A stretch of DNA of 64,000 nt from Algoriphagus machipongonensis (GTDB lineage: Bacteria; Bacteroidota; Bacteroidia; Cytophagales; Cyclobacteriaceae). The translations under genes and the position numbers were made by a program. Shown piece by piece: positions 46,079 to 55,764 of the stretch; the stretch's first letter is position 1; each line of letters begins with the position of its first letter. The stretch is taken from NCBI RefSeq assembly GCF_000166275.1, contig NZ_CM001023.1:3909001-3973000 (forward strand), read 5' to 3'. A model generated the notes under the pieces. The model had not been told where the DNA came from. It searched no databases and saw nothing but the letters and a program-made list of their open reading frames with translations.

Positions 46079-47092
46079 TTAGAATTTCATTTTTGCCAAA
46101 GGAGTCACTTCATAGGATGAAAAGTCCTTTGCCAAATACTTGTAGTACGCGGCCATGGCAATCATGGCTGCATTGTCTGTACAATATTCAAACTTAGGAA
46201 TATATACATTCCATTGATGCTTTTCAGCTAATACCTGTAAACTATTCCTTAATCCTGAATTTGCAGATACTCCCCCAGCGATAGCAATTTCTCGAATTCC
46301 ATATTGCTTCACAGCTTGTTTGAGTTTTATCTGCAGCATCTCGATCAGGGTATATTGTATACTCGCACAAAGATCATTCAAATTCTCCTCTATGAACTTG
46401 GGATTTTCTTCCAATTGATCTCTCAGGAAATACAATACTGCAGTTTTGATACCACTAAAAGAATAATTTAAACCGGGCATTCTTGTTACTGGAAATTTAA
46501 AAGCTTTAGGATCCCCTTCTTTTGCATATTTATCGATTAAGGGGCCTCCTGGGTAAGGTAAGCCCAATAATTTCGCAGTTTTATCAAATGCTTCTCCTAC
46601 GGCATCATCTTGCGTTTCTCCTATCACCTCCATTTGAAGAAAATCTCTAACAAGCACTAACTGGGTGTGCCCACCACTTACTGTCAGGCAAATGAATGGA
46701 AAAGAAGGCTTTGGGTCTTCAATAAAATGGGCCAAAATATGCGCTTGCATATGGTTCACCTCTATTAAAGGAATGTTTTTTCCAAATGCCAGGGCTTTGG
46801 CAAAACTAACCCCCACCAAAAGGGAACCCATCAGACCCGGACCTCTGGTAAATGCAACCGCCGAAAGCTGATCTAAATTGATCCCTGCAGAAGAAACAGC
46901 CTCCTGAACGACTGGGATAAGGTTTTCCTGATGAGCCCGAGAAGCTAATTCCGGAACCACGCCCCCATATTTTTCGTGGACTGATTGTGTGGCGACAATA
47001 TTATTAAGTACTTTGCCATCTTGGATGATAGAGGCAGAAGTCTCGTCGCACGAGGATTCAATTGCTAGAATAAAGTTATCGTTGGTACCCAT
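46079..47092 (-). CDS. tsaD: tRNA N6-threonylcarbamoyladenosine synthase TsaD
   Basis: 337 residues. Kae1/YgjD family enzyme making t6A37 on ANN-decoding tRNAs. Visible: [27 protein letters not shown], the iron-binding HMQAHILAH and the C-terminal [10 protein letters not shown] and CTDNAAMIA segments. Its ATG shares one base with the divergent tamB start codon, so both promoters must lie inside the other gene. Confidence 0.97.
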   Translation of the reverse strand: MGTNDNFILAIESSCDETSASIIQDGKVLNNIVATQSVHEKYGGVVPELASRAHQENLIPVVQEAVSSAGINLDQLSAVAFTRGPGLMGSLLVGVSFAKALAFGKNIPLIEVNHMQAHILAHFIEDPKPSFPFICLTVSGGHTQLVLVRDFLQMEVIGETQDDAVGEAFDKTAKLLGLPYPGGPLIDKYAKEGDPKAFKFPVTRMPGLNYSFSGIKTAVLYFLRDQLEENPKFIEENLNDLCASIQYTLIEMLQIKLKQAVKQYGIREIAIAGGVSANSGLRNSLQVLAEKHQWNVYIPKFEYCTDNAAMIAMAAYYKYLAKDFSSYEVTPLAKMKF

Positions 47093-50000
47093 TGGAAAAG
47101 AACGCGAAAGTTACGGATTTTTTGCACAAAGCGTTTCGTATTATCCTATGGATAGTTATATCCCTCTTATTTCTACTCATTTTCATTGCACTTTGTCTTC
47201 AGGTGACTGCTGTCCAAAATTGGGCTGTAGACCAGGTTACCACCTATATCAATAAGCGAAGTGACTTCACGACTGATATAGGCAAGATCACTCTAACTTG
47301 GTGGGATGCTGTAAAACTACAGGATGTCACGATTCGGGACCACAAAGACAGCTTAATGATTGGTGCCAAGCAAATTGAGGTAGACTTTGAACTTCCCTCA
47401 TTAATCGGCTCTATCAATCCCAAATTGGAAGAAGTCCGTCTGGGCAACCCAAATCTCCACCTGATCAATCATGCAGGTGACAGCATTCTGAACATTAATT
47501 TGTGGGTAATACAATTGGGAGAAATATTTGGTTCCGGAAATAGCTCAAGTTCTACCGCAAAGTTTGGAATCGATCAGGTTAAAATTCGGGAAGGTACCGT
47601 CTACATAGAAAATTTAAATTACGAGCTATTTGAAACTGGTTTTGATTACAATCATCTCAAGTTTGAAAACGTATTCTGTAATGCTGAGGATTTCTATGTT
47701 CAGGGAGCAGAAATAGGCGTCAACATCAGAATGATTACAGGGAATGAAGGCTCCTCCAATCTCGAAATTCAGGAATTGATCACAGATTTTAAGTACTCTC
47801 CAGAATTCATGGAGTTTGCTGATTTGAGCTTAAGATCTGAAAAAACACATATCAAAAATTACCTTCGTTTTGATTTCCTTTCAGATACAGCTTTGGCAAA
47901 TTTTGTCACAGATGTAGAGCTTTTGGCAAAAATGGATGAGTCCAAAATCAACTTGGAGGATCTTAGAAAATTTGCCCCAAACCTCCCTCCGATTGAAGAT
48001 GAAATTTATCTCAGCGGGGAAGTCTCTGGAACCATCTCTGATATGAAGTCAGATGAGTTCCTGATCCGATTGGGACAGAAAACAGCACTTTTTGGAGCTT
48101 TTCAACTTGATGGTCTACCCAACATCGATGACACCTATATCAATCTCTCTTTGCAGAATTCAACAGTTTTGGCCAGAGATTTAGGCCCTTATTTAAATCC
48201 GGAAATTGAAAAGGAGATTTTTAAATTTAATACGATTCGATTTGATGGTGATTTTGCGGGTTACCTAAGAAGATTTAATACCTCCGGAGATTTCAAAACC
48301 AGCATAGGTGATATCAAGGGTAGAATCAACTTTGATTTGGTAGACGGCAAACCATCCGTCGTTTCCAGAGTAACGATCAACGAATTAGACCTTGGGATCT
48401 TGGCAGAAGACAGAGCGCTCTTTCAAAAGGTCAGTTTGGATGGAAATGTAACCTTACAAGGAGATTCCAGAGAAAATATACTGATCGGATTAGATGCAGA
48501 CATTAGTAAAATAGGGTTAAACAATTATAATTTCTCCCAAATTTCAACCGATGCCACCTATGGGTTAAACCTATTTAAAGGGAATCTGGAAATAGCCGAT
48601 CCAAATCTTAAAATGCAGGCTACTGGACTACTTAATTTAAATCAATCAGTGGACTCTGTTAGAATGCAGGTAAATCTTGACACTGCGTTTTTACAGACAA
48701 TCAACCTAACGGATAAGCTCAACTACCTCAGTGGACACCTGAACATTGACACCAAAGGGGTAAAAATAGATGACATTCAGGGGATCGCTAGGTTTACCGA
48801 TATGGAAGTTGGTTTTGAAGATCGTTTCCTAGAATTAGGAGACTTCAACTTCCAATCACTTTTTGCCGGAGGGACCAGAACCATGTCTATCAACTCAGAT
48901 TATCTCGTAGCAGCAGCTTCTGGGCAATTTAATTTGGAGCGGATTTCTAAAGATCTGGATGTTCTTCTGGATCAATACATAGCCATTATCCTGAATGAAC
49001 CTCAGCCAGTGGCTGATTTGGAAAGTATCTTTTCTGAAACCTACAATCTGGATTTGAACATTCGGATGTTTGACGTCAACCCAATTGTTCAGCTTTTCGA
49101 ACCCGACTTATCCATTTCCAAAAACACGATTTTGGAAGGAGCATTTTACCAAACGCCCGAGAACACTGTATTTAATTTTTTCACGAGCATTGATACGCTT
49201 TCTTACAAGAATAAAACTGCTTATGCTACCAATATTGACTTTAACACCTCTAAAATCATTAACTCAGAGGATATTTTAGCATCCTTTTACATCTATTCAA
49301 AAGCCCAGGAATTGGGTAAAAAAATAGAGTTTTCAAACCTTGGTCTGGAAGCCATCTGGGATCAAAATAAAGTTGCCTTGGACTTCACTTTAGATCAAGA
49401 CTCCACCCAAAGTTCAGCTCGGATCAATGCAAATGCTCAATTTTCTGCGCAAAACACCAAGATCTCTTTCGACCCATCCTCCCTCGTTGTTTTGGATCGG
49501 GAGTGGAAATTTGCCAATGAAAACCTCATTACCATCATACCGGGAAATATCAGTTTTTCCAATGTTAAAATCCAGCATGAAAACCAGTTCATTGCGCTGG
49601 ATGGTTCAATCTCAGATGACCCATTGGAACAACTTCAGCTTTCTCTCAATCAAGTCAACGTAGATCTTTTAAACACTTTGGTTCCTCAGGAATTTGAGGG
49701 GACAGCCAATGGAGTTCTGGCAGTTGAGGATGTTTTTGAAAAACCATTGTTACAAGGTGATATTGGCATTGACAGCCTAAAAATCAATAGTTTTCTCATA
49801 GGAAATCTACGTGGCGTAGCTGACCTTAATAGCGATCGACTCGCAGTTAATCTTACCAATACACGAGGTGATAAAAAAACCATCGACATGGAAGGTGAGA
49901 TTGGTTTGGAATACCAGGACATCAATATTGATGCAAACCTCAGCGAAACCAACTTATTGATTCTGGAGCCTTTCCTTTCCAATTACTTATCCCAAATGGG

Positions 50001-51747
50001 AGGTACTGTAAGTGGGGACTTCCAGATTCGTGGGACCACAGCAAATCCTGAGGTTCTGGGAACAGGCGTGGTCAGAGGAGGAGAGCTTAGAGTAAACTTC
50101 CTCAATACTTCCTACCTCTTGGATGGAAACATAGGATTCAAGCCAAAACAGATCAGTTTTAGAGACCTGATCTTGAAAGACGTTAATGGAAACAGAGCCT
50201 ATTTGACTGGTGGAATAGACCATTCCGGATTCAAGGATTTTTACCTGAACATCAAATCCAATCTCACCAATTTCCAAGTACTCAACACAACTGCAAAAGA
50301 CAACCAAACTTTTTATGGAAGCGCATTTGTAAGTGGAACTTTAGATATTTTGGGGAGCACCACGAACTTGGATATTAATGCTCGAGCTACCAGCCAGCCC
50401 AATACACGGATTTTCATTCCACTGGCAGATGATTCGCGAGTTGCTCAAGAGGAATTCATCCACATTATCAACATCCAGGATACGGTAAGGGTACGCGAAG
50501 TAACGGAGGAAATCAATCGTTTGGACATTGAAAATATCAGGATGAATTTCATCCTGGATATCACACCGGATGCTTTGGCAGAAATCATCATTGACCCTAG
50601 AACTGAAGAAGGAATTACTGGTAGAGGTCGAGGTGTTTTAAATATGAACATCGATACACAGGGGAATTTCTCACTGACTGGAAACTATGAGATCACAGAA
50701 GGGAAATACAATTTCTCTCTCTATAACATTGTCAAAAAACAATTTAACATTAGGCCCGGCGGTAGAATTACCTGGTATGGCGACCCCTATGAAGGGGTGA
50801 TGGATTTGACTGCTGAATACGTAGAAAACGTATCTATTCAGCCTCTCCTAAATGCTACAACCACCACCGATCCTGACAATACCCAATCCCGAAGAAGATA
50901 CCCTGTCAAAGTAATTATGGACTTGGAAGGAGCTCTTCTTTCACCCAACATTGATTTTGGATTTGACTTCAGTCAGTTCCCTTCAAGTGGAGATATTCAA
51001 ACCACTGTTTCCGCCTTCCAAAACCGCATAGCGAATGACGAACAGGAAAAAAACAGGCAGGTTTTCTCTGTGATCATGTCCAGATCGTTTTCTCCTGAAG
51101 GTCAGTTCTCTGGTGTGGCCAATATTTCATCCAGTTTGGGACAGCTTCTTTCATCCCAACTCAATGCCTTCTTGGGCCAAGTGGATAAAAATCTTGAAAT
51201 CGATGTGGATTTAGCCTCTTTGGATGCCAATACCCTTGAAACTTTCCAGCTTTCTGTAGCCTATACCTTTTTGGATGGGAGGTTGAGAGTTTCTAGAGAT
51301 GGAGGATTTACCAATAATCAAGGAAATGCAAATGCCGCTTCCATTATTGGGGATTGGCAGGCAGAATACCTGCTGACAGAAGATGGGGTATATCGAATCA
51401 GAATTTTCAACAGAAATAACTTCAACGTATTTACCTCACTTTCGCTTTCTAAAAATGTTGCAACCTACGGGGTTTCATTATCCCAAAATGTTTCGTTCAA
51501 CTCCTTTTCAGAGCTCTTTCAAAAATTGACACGAAAGAAGGATGAAAAGCTTAGGATTAATGATACAGATGATTTCCTTCGGTACAATTATGAGGATGGG
51601 GAACGATGGACACCAATCAATCTAGACAATATAGAAAACCGTCTTGACTCCTTAGATCGTATTAGGCAATCTCAACCAAAATCAGATTCTGTTCCTGCCA
51701 AACAAGATTCCTTAAACAATTTCCTTCGAATAGAGCTTTTGAAGTAA
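47092..51747 (+). CDS. TamB-like translocation/assembly module (DUF490)
   Basis: 1551 residues starting at a TTG. One N-terminal membrane span (about 17-40) anchors a very long periplasmic beta-taco of AsmA/TamB type, with repeated strands such as NLNYELFETGFDYNHLKFENV. The C-terminal TamB domain (about 1150-1480) contains GRGRGVLNMNIDTQGNFSLTGNYEITEGKYNFSLYNIVKKQFNIRPGGRITWYGDP in outline. TamB proteins bridge the periplasm to move lipids or assemble outer membrane proteins. Length is normal for Bacteroidota. The photolyase gene follows 9 bases later. Confidence 0.92.
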   Translation: MEKNAKVTDFLHKAFRIILWIVISLLFLLIFIALCLQVTAVQNWAVDQVTTYINKRSDFTTDIGKITLTWWDAVKLQDVTIRDHKDSLMIGAKQIEVDFELPSLIGSINPKLEEVRLGNPNLHLINHAGDSILNINLWVIQLGEIFGSGNSSSSTAKFGIDQVKIREGTVYIENLNYELFETGFDYNHLKFENVFCNAEDFYVQGAEIGVNIRMITGNEGSSNLEIQELITDFKYSPEFMEFADLSLRSEKTHIKNYLRFDFLSDTALANFVTDVELLAKMDESKINLEDLRKFAPNLPPIEDEIYLSGEVSGTISDMKSDEFLIRLGQKTALFGAFQLDGLPNIDDTYINLSLQNSTVLARDLGPYLNPEIEKEIFKFNTIRFDGDFAGYLRRFNTSGDFKTSIGDIKGRINFDLVDGKPSVVSRVTINELDLGILAEDRALFQKVSLDGNVTLQGDSRENILIGLDADISKIGLNNYNFSQISTDATYGLNLFKGNLEIADPNLKMQATGLLNLNQSVDSVRMQVNLDTAFLQTINLTDKLNYLSGHLNIDTKGVKIDDIQGIARFTDMEVGFEDRFLELGDFNFQSLFAGGTRTMSINSDYLVAAASGQFNLERISKDLDVLLDQYIAIILNEPQPVADLESIFSETYNLDLNIRMFDVNPIVQLFEPDLSISKNTILEGAFYQTPENTVFNFFTSIDTLSYKNKTAYATNIDFNTSKIINSEDILASFYIYSKAQELGKKIEFSNLGLEAIWDQNKVALDFTLDQDSTQSSARINANAQFSAQNTKISFDPSSLVVLDREWKFANENLITIIPGNISFSNVKIQHENQFIALDGSISDDPLEQLQLSLNQVNVDLLNTLVPQEFEGTANGVLAVEDVFEKPLLQGDIGIDSLKINSFLIGNLRGVADLNSDRLAVNLTNTRGDKKTIDMEGEIGLEYQDINIDANLSETNLLILEPFLSNYLSQMGGTVSGDFQIRGTTANPEVLGTGVVRGGELRVNFLNTSYLLDGNIGFKPKQISFRDLILKDVNGNRAYLTGGIDHSGFKDFYLNIKSNLTNFQVLNTTAKDNQTFYGSAFVSGTLDILGSTTNLDINARATSQPNTRIFIPLADDSRVAQEEFIHIINIQDTVRVREVTEEINRLDIENIRMNFILDITPDALAEIIIDPRTEEGITGRGRGVLNMNIDTQGNFSLTGNYEITEGKYNFSLYNIVKKQFNIRPGGRITWYGDPYEGVMDLTAEYVENVSIQPLLNATTTTDPDNTQSRRRYPVKVIMDLEGALLSPNIDFGFDFSQFPSSGDIQTTVSAFQNRIANDEQEKNRQVFSVIMSRSFSPEGQFSGVANISSSLGQLLSSQLNAFLGQVDKNLEIDVDLASLDANTLETFQLSVAYTFLDGRLRVSRDGGFTNNQGNANAASIIGDWQAEYLLTEDGVYRIRIFNRNNFNVFTSLSLSKNVATYGVSLSQNVSFNSFSELFQKLTRKKDEKLRINDTDDFLRYNYEDGERWTPINLDNIENRLDSLDRIRQSQPKSDSVPAKQDSLNNFLRIELLK

Positions 51748-51756
51748 AGTGATTTT

Positions 51757-53055
51757 ATGAAAAAGTTAAGTGTTTTTTGGTTCCGTAGAGACCTTCGATT
51801 GGAGGATAATACAGGCTTATATTATGCCCTGCAACAGGAAACCGATGTATTGCCATTATTTATTTTTGACCGAACTATCCTCGACGATCTGGAAGACAAA
51901 ACTGATGCTCGTGTCAGTTTTATTCATGATCAAATTCAAAATTTAAAAGAGGAGCTAGAAAAAAAAGGAAGCACCCTTTTAGTGAAGTATGGCACTCCTG
52001 AGGAAGTTTATCAGGAGCTTATCAAAAAGTTTGAAATTCAGGCTATTTACACGAATCGTGATTACGAGCCCTATGCCAAAAAGCGCGATCGTGCCATTGA
52101 AAAGCTTGCAGAAGAAAAGGGTATCAGCTTTTTAACATTTAAGGACCAGGTGATTTTCGAGCCAGGAGAAATTCTAAATGGGTCAGGAGAATTCTACAAA
52201 GTTTTCACTCCTTTCAGCCGCGTTTGGCTTAGCAAATTTGAAGAAACAAACATCGAAGCTCTCTCCTATTTTCACTGGAAAAACCTATATCAGACCAAGC
52301 CTGAACCCTTGATCTCTTTAAAAGAAATGGGTTTTGAAAGATCGAGTATTTCTATACCCAGCTCCAATCCCAACGAGGAAATCATCAAGTATTATGATAA
52401 AACACGAAACTTTCCGGCTGAAAATGGAACCTCTAGACTTGGAATTCATTTAAGATTTGGAACGATTTCAATCCGTCAGCTTGCTTTGAAAGCAGCATCA
52501 CTGAATGAGACCTATTTAAATGAATTAATCTGGCGGGAATTCTATATGATGATCCTGGATTATAATCCTCAGGTGGTAGATAAGGCTTTTAAACCTGCCT
52601 ATGATCAAATCCCATGGAGAAATAATGAGGAGGAATTTAAAGCCTGGTGTGAAGGGAAAACAGGTTATCCTATTGTGGATGCAGGTATGCGTGAATTAAA
52701 CCAAACAGGATATATGCATAACCGTGTTAGGATGATCGTAGCATCTTTTCTAACTAAACACTTGCTGATTGATTGGCGTTGGGGAGAGGCCTACTTTGCC
52801 AAAAAACTATTGGATTTTGACTTGGCAGCAAATAATGGAGGCTGGCAATGGGCTGCAGGAACAGGAACAGATGCACAACCTTATTTTAGAGTCTTTAATC
52901 CAAGTTCCCAAACAGAGAAATTTGACAAAGATCTTAAGTATATCAAAAAATGGATCCCGGAATTTGGAACGGAAAAGTATCCAAAACCGATTGTAGATCA
53001 TAAATTCGCCAGACAAAGAGCACTGGATACATATAAAAAAGCCTTAGATCGATGA
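51757..53055 (+). CDS. Deoxyribodipyrimidine photolyase (class I)
   Basis: 432 residues. N-terminal photolyase alpha/beta domain (LSVFWFRRDLRLEDNTGLYYAL) and helical FAD-binding domain with LIWREFYMMIL, PIVDAGMRELNQTGYMHNR, the ANNGGWQWAAGTGTDAQPYFR region and FNPSSQTEKFD. This is the light-driven repair enzyme for cyclobutane pyrimidine dimers. Conserved Trp residues for the electron chain are present. Its ATG follows tamB by 9 bases; the next gene overlaps it by four. Confidence 0.95.
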   Translation: MKKLSVFWFRRDLRLEDNTGLYYALQQETDVLPLFIFDRTILDDLEDKTDARVSFIHDQIQNLKEELEKKGSTLLVKYGTPEEVYQELIKKFEIQAIYTNRDYEPYAKKRDRAIEKLAEEKGISFLTFKDQVIFEPGEILNGSGEFYKVFTPFSRVWLSKFEETNIEALSYFHWKNLYQTKPEPLISLKEMGFERSSISIPSSNPNEEIIKYYDKTRNFPAENGTSRLGIHLRFGTISIRQLALKAASLNETYLNELIWREFYMMILDYNPQVVDKAFKPAYDQIPWRNNEEEFKAWCEGKTGYPIVDAGMRELNQTGYMHNRVRMIVASFLTKHLLIDWRWGEAYFAKKLLDFDLAANNGGWQWAAGTGTDAQPYFRVFNPSSQTEKFDKDLKYIKKWIPEFGTEKYPKPIVDHKFARQRALDTYKKALDR

Positions 53056-54002
53056 ATATAGGAGATAGAGTAAGATTATTGAGAGGAACTGAAGAGGGAG
53101 TTATCCGAAAAATTTCCTCCAGCGGAAGAATAGAAATTGAAATTGAAGATGGTTTTATGATTCCAGCCCTAAAAAATGAAGTGGTTGTCATTCATGAAAC
53201 AGAAAAGAAATATTTTGGAGAACAGGAATCTAACACCCCTGAACCGGAAATACCACAAACGATCTCAGCCCCAAAAGATCAAGGTTTGTACTTGGCTTTT
53301 GTTCCAATTAACGATCAGAGTCTGAGTCTCTATTTGATTAACGATAGCAAAAAGTCCTATTTAGCACATGTTTCGGAAGTTTTTGGTGACAATCATCGAA
53401 CCCTGATGGCAGGAACCCTGCGGGCTGGAGAAACCCAAAAATTTGACGATCGGTTGCTGAAGGAAATGGACGAATGGCCTTCTTTTCTACTTCGGTTCAT
53501 TCCCATTCAAGACCGACTTGAGAAAGCCCTACCGGCTTTTGAGAGGCAATTAAAGATGAAAGCAACTCAGTTTTTTAAGCACTTGAGCAAAGCCCCACTT
53601 TTAGGAAAAACCGCTTATTTATTCCATCTAGAGCAAACGACGAAAGAGCTTGACATCAAAGCTTTGAACCAGGAGCTTGAAAGTATTCAAGGAAAATCTG
53701 AACCACATTCGGCAAAAAAACCACCTAGATCGATTGACTTGCATATAGAAAAGTTGACTACCACTCCCTTAGGGATGAGCAATTCAGCCATGTTAAAGCT
53801 TCAAATGGAGGTTTTTGAAAAGAACCTGGATCAGGCTATAGCAAGTGGAATGGATGAGATTACTTTTATCCATGGAATAGGAAATGGAGTTTTACGAAAA
53901 GAAATTCACCGTCATTTGAGTCAATTAGGAAATATTAAGTACTTTCAAGATACACAGAAAGACCAGTGGGGTTATGGTGCCACCCTGGTGAAAATTTCCT
54001 AA
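53052..54002 (+). CDS. DUF2027/Smr-domain protein
   Basis: 316 residues with two parts. Residues 1-175 are DUF2027, with a KOW-like opening (IGDRVRLLRGTEEGVIRKI). Residues about 228-316 form an Smr domain with SIDLHIEKL, the FIHGIGNGVLRKEIHRHL motif (the HGxGxGxLR signature) and WGYGATLVKIS. Smr domains bind or nick DNA or RNA and can act on stalled ribosomes; the role here is not known. ATGA overlap with the photolyase gene implies coupled translation. Confidence 0.92.
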   Translation: MNIGDRVRLLRGTEEGVIRKISSSGRIEIEIEDGFMIPALKNEVVVIHETEKKYFGEQESNTPEPEIPQTISAPKDQGLYLAFVPINDQSLSLYLINDSKKSYLAHVSEVFGDNHRTLMAGTLRAGETQKFDDRLLKEMDEWPSFLLRFIPIQDRLEKALPAFERQLKMKATQFFKHLSKAPLLGKTAYLFHLEQTTKELDIKALNQELESIQGKSEPHSAKKPPRSIDLHIEKLTTTPLGMSNSAMLKLQMEVFEKNLDQAIASGMDEITFIHGIGNGVLRKEIHRHLSQLGNIKYFQDTQKDQWGYGATLVKIS

Positions 54003-54005
54003 ATC

Positions 54006-54839
54006 ATGCAGACGAAGGTCTCTCCGGTTTTTCAAGTTTTTGAGCGGCAGCACACCGAAGCCAAAGCGCTTTTCTTGGTGCTGGGTAAGCAAATCAAATC
54101 CAAAAAGTGTATTGAGCTTTTGGGCAAGATGGAGTTCCTCGAACTTTACTGCAAAATGCTAGGTAAAATACATTTCGAACAAGAAGGGCTGGAGTTTGAT
54201 ATCTTTTCCTCGTTTAAAAGACTGGAAAAGTACCTGCGTAAAGTTCACCATCTTAAATTGGTGGAACGTAATTTTTTAGAGCAGGAAAGAAAAACAAAGC
54301 AGAGCTATAAAAGCTATTGCCAGCATCTTACTAAGCAGAAAAAGAAGCTTTATAATGACACTTTTGATCTTGTAGTGGGTAGTTCTCTCAAGAATTGGGA
54401 ACACCTGTTTATAGAAGCATTACAAGCAAGCAAGGGGTTAAAGCCTTTAGAAATAAGCTCGGCAATCCATCAGGTCATCAATGAAGAATTGGGCTTTTTG
54501 CAACTCGAGATGAAGGCAAACTTGGACAGTAATGCTTTAAAGGAAACTTTTGATGCCTTGAAAACTATCATCATGCTAGAAAACCTCTTGATCCACTTGG
54601 GTTTCAATCCAATTTTTGTCGAAAGCATTCATGGAGAGATCAAAGCATTGAAAGACAGTTTAAAGCCATGGTATTCCAACCAGCTTTCTTTACAGTCACT
54701 CACTCATTTTGTGGCTGAAAAAGAAGCTCCATCCCAAAAATATCTGGATTGGATAATCGAACTCAAGAGTCAAAAGAAGGTTCTTTTCTCTCAGGCAGAA
54801 AAACAAGCTCATCAGCTGTTTAGTAAAATATTGGTTTAA
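54006..54839 (+). CDS. Orphan all-helical protein, possibly CHAD-like
   Basis: 277 residues, lysine-rich and almost entirely helical, without signal peptide or membrane spans. Basic residues and histidines recur in the pattern RLEKYLRKVHHLKLVERNF and IKALKDSLKPWY, reminiscent of CHAD polyphosphate-binding helices, but the similarity is too weak to name. It follows the Smr gene by three bases, so it belongs to the photolyase-Smr unit. Confidence 0.6.
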   Translation: MQTKVSPVFQVFERQHTEAKALFLVLGKQIKSKKCIELLGKMEFLELYCKMLGKIHFEQEGLEFDIFSSFKRLEKYLRKVHHLKLVERNFLEQERKTKQSYKSYCQHLTKQKKKLYNDTFDLVVGSSLKNWEHLFIEALQASKGLKPLEISSAIHQVINEELGFLQLEMKANLDSNALKETFDALKTIIMLENLLIHLGFNPIFVESIHGEIKALKDSLKPWYSNQLSLQSLTHFVAEKEAPSQKYLDWIIELKSQKKVLFSQAEKQAHQLFSKILV

Positions 54840-55045
54840 CTTTTTCCTGATTGTGCATTTGGCACACATAAAATCAAGGTTCAACAAAACGTAAAAAGGA
54901 AGTGCTGCCATTCGCTCGCTAAAGCCTTTGCCTATATTGATTTTAAGTTCGTTTTAGAATTGGTACCTGCTTACCACTTAAGCACTCTCATTTTTAAGAA
55001 AATCATAATATATTACTCTGGAATTCAGCTAATCCAATTTTTAGA

Positions 55046-55681
55046 ATGAAAATCATTTCTACTAATATTGCTAAGCCCACAACTTTTCTTTGGAACGGAA
55101 AAGAGGAAAGTACTGGGATCTATAAAAAACCAACAGACAAACCGATTTTTTTAACCAAAAATGATGTGCTCAGCGATGAGGTATCCAATAGGCTTAATCA
55201 TGGGGGGTATTACAAAGCCTGCTATACCTTTTCAGCGGAGCAATACCCCTATTGGAAAAACCTATATCCTAACTTAGATTGGTCTTGGGGCATGTTTGGT
55301 GAAAACTTGACACTCGCTGGATTTGATGAGCGGGAAGTTTATCATGGTGCGATTTACAAGTTGGGAGAAACAGTGGTTCAAATTTCACAATACAGAGAAC
55401 CCTGTTACAAATTTGGGCATAAGTTTGGCACTCAAAAAGTGCTCAAACAATTTATCCAACATGGCTTCGGTGGAACTTACCTTAGCATATTGGAGGAAGG
55501 ATATGTGGCTCCGGGTGACGAATTTGAACTTATAGATCTGCCTGAGGAAAGACTTACGGTAGCCGAACTATTCCATCTGATTCATGCCAAGGAAAAGAAT
55601 CAAGAACATTTGAAAATTGCGGCCAAAAGCAAAGCTCTCCCTCCAAAAAAAAGAATTTTATTGACTGCCATGCTTGAGTAG
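55046..55681 (+). CDS. MOSC domain protein (YiiM-like)
   Basis: 211 residues. MOSC (molybdenum cofactor sulfurase C-terminal) fold: RLNHGGYYKACYTFSAEQYPYW, WSWGMFGENLTLAGFDEREVYHGAIYKLG and the catalytic cysteine in YREPCYKFG. The C-terminal 3-alpha domain of YiiM is present (RLTVAELFHLIHAKE). YiiM-type proteins reduce N-hydroxylated bases using molybdenum cofactor; the likely role is inferred from the family. Confidence 0.9.
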   Translation: MKIISTNIAKPTTFLWNGKEESTGIYKKPTDKPIFLTKNDVLSDEVSNRLNHGGYYKACYTFSAEQYPYWKNLYPNLDWSWGMFGENLTLAGFDEREVYHGAIYKLGETVVQISQYREPCYKFGHKFGTQKVLKQFIQHGFGGTYLSILEEGYVAPGDEFELIDLPEERLTVAELFHLIHAKEKNQEHLKIAAKSKALPPKKRILLTAMLE

Positions 55682-55764
55682 GGATTCACTACTTTTTTGA
55701 TCAATCAAAATGCTTTTTGCTATCTATATCTCTAGTAAATCAAACTTCAAACCCATTATTTAAA

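Noticed and set aside
54851..54870. TGTGC...GCACA hairpin as a terminator of the helical-protein gene
   Set aside because: It lacks a following T-run; kept only as a possible structure.
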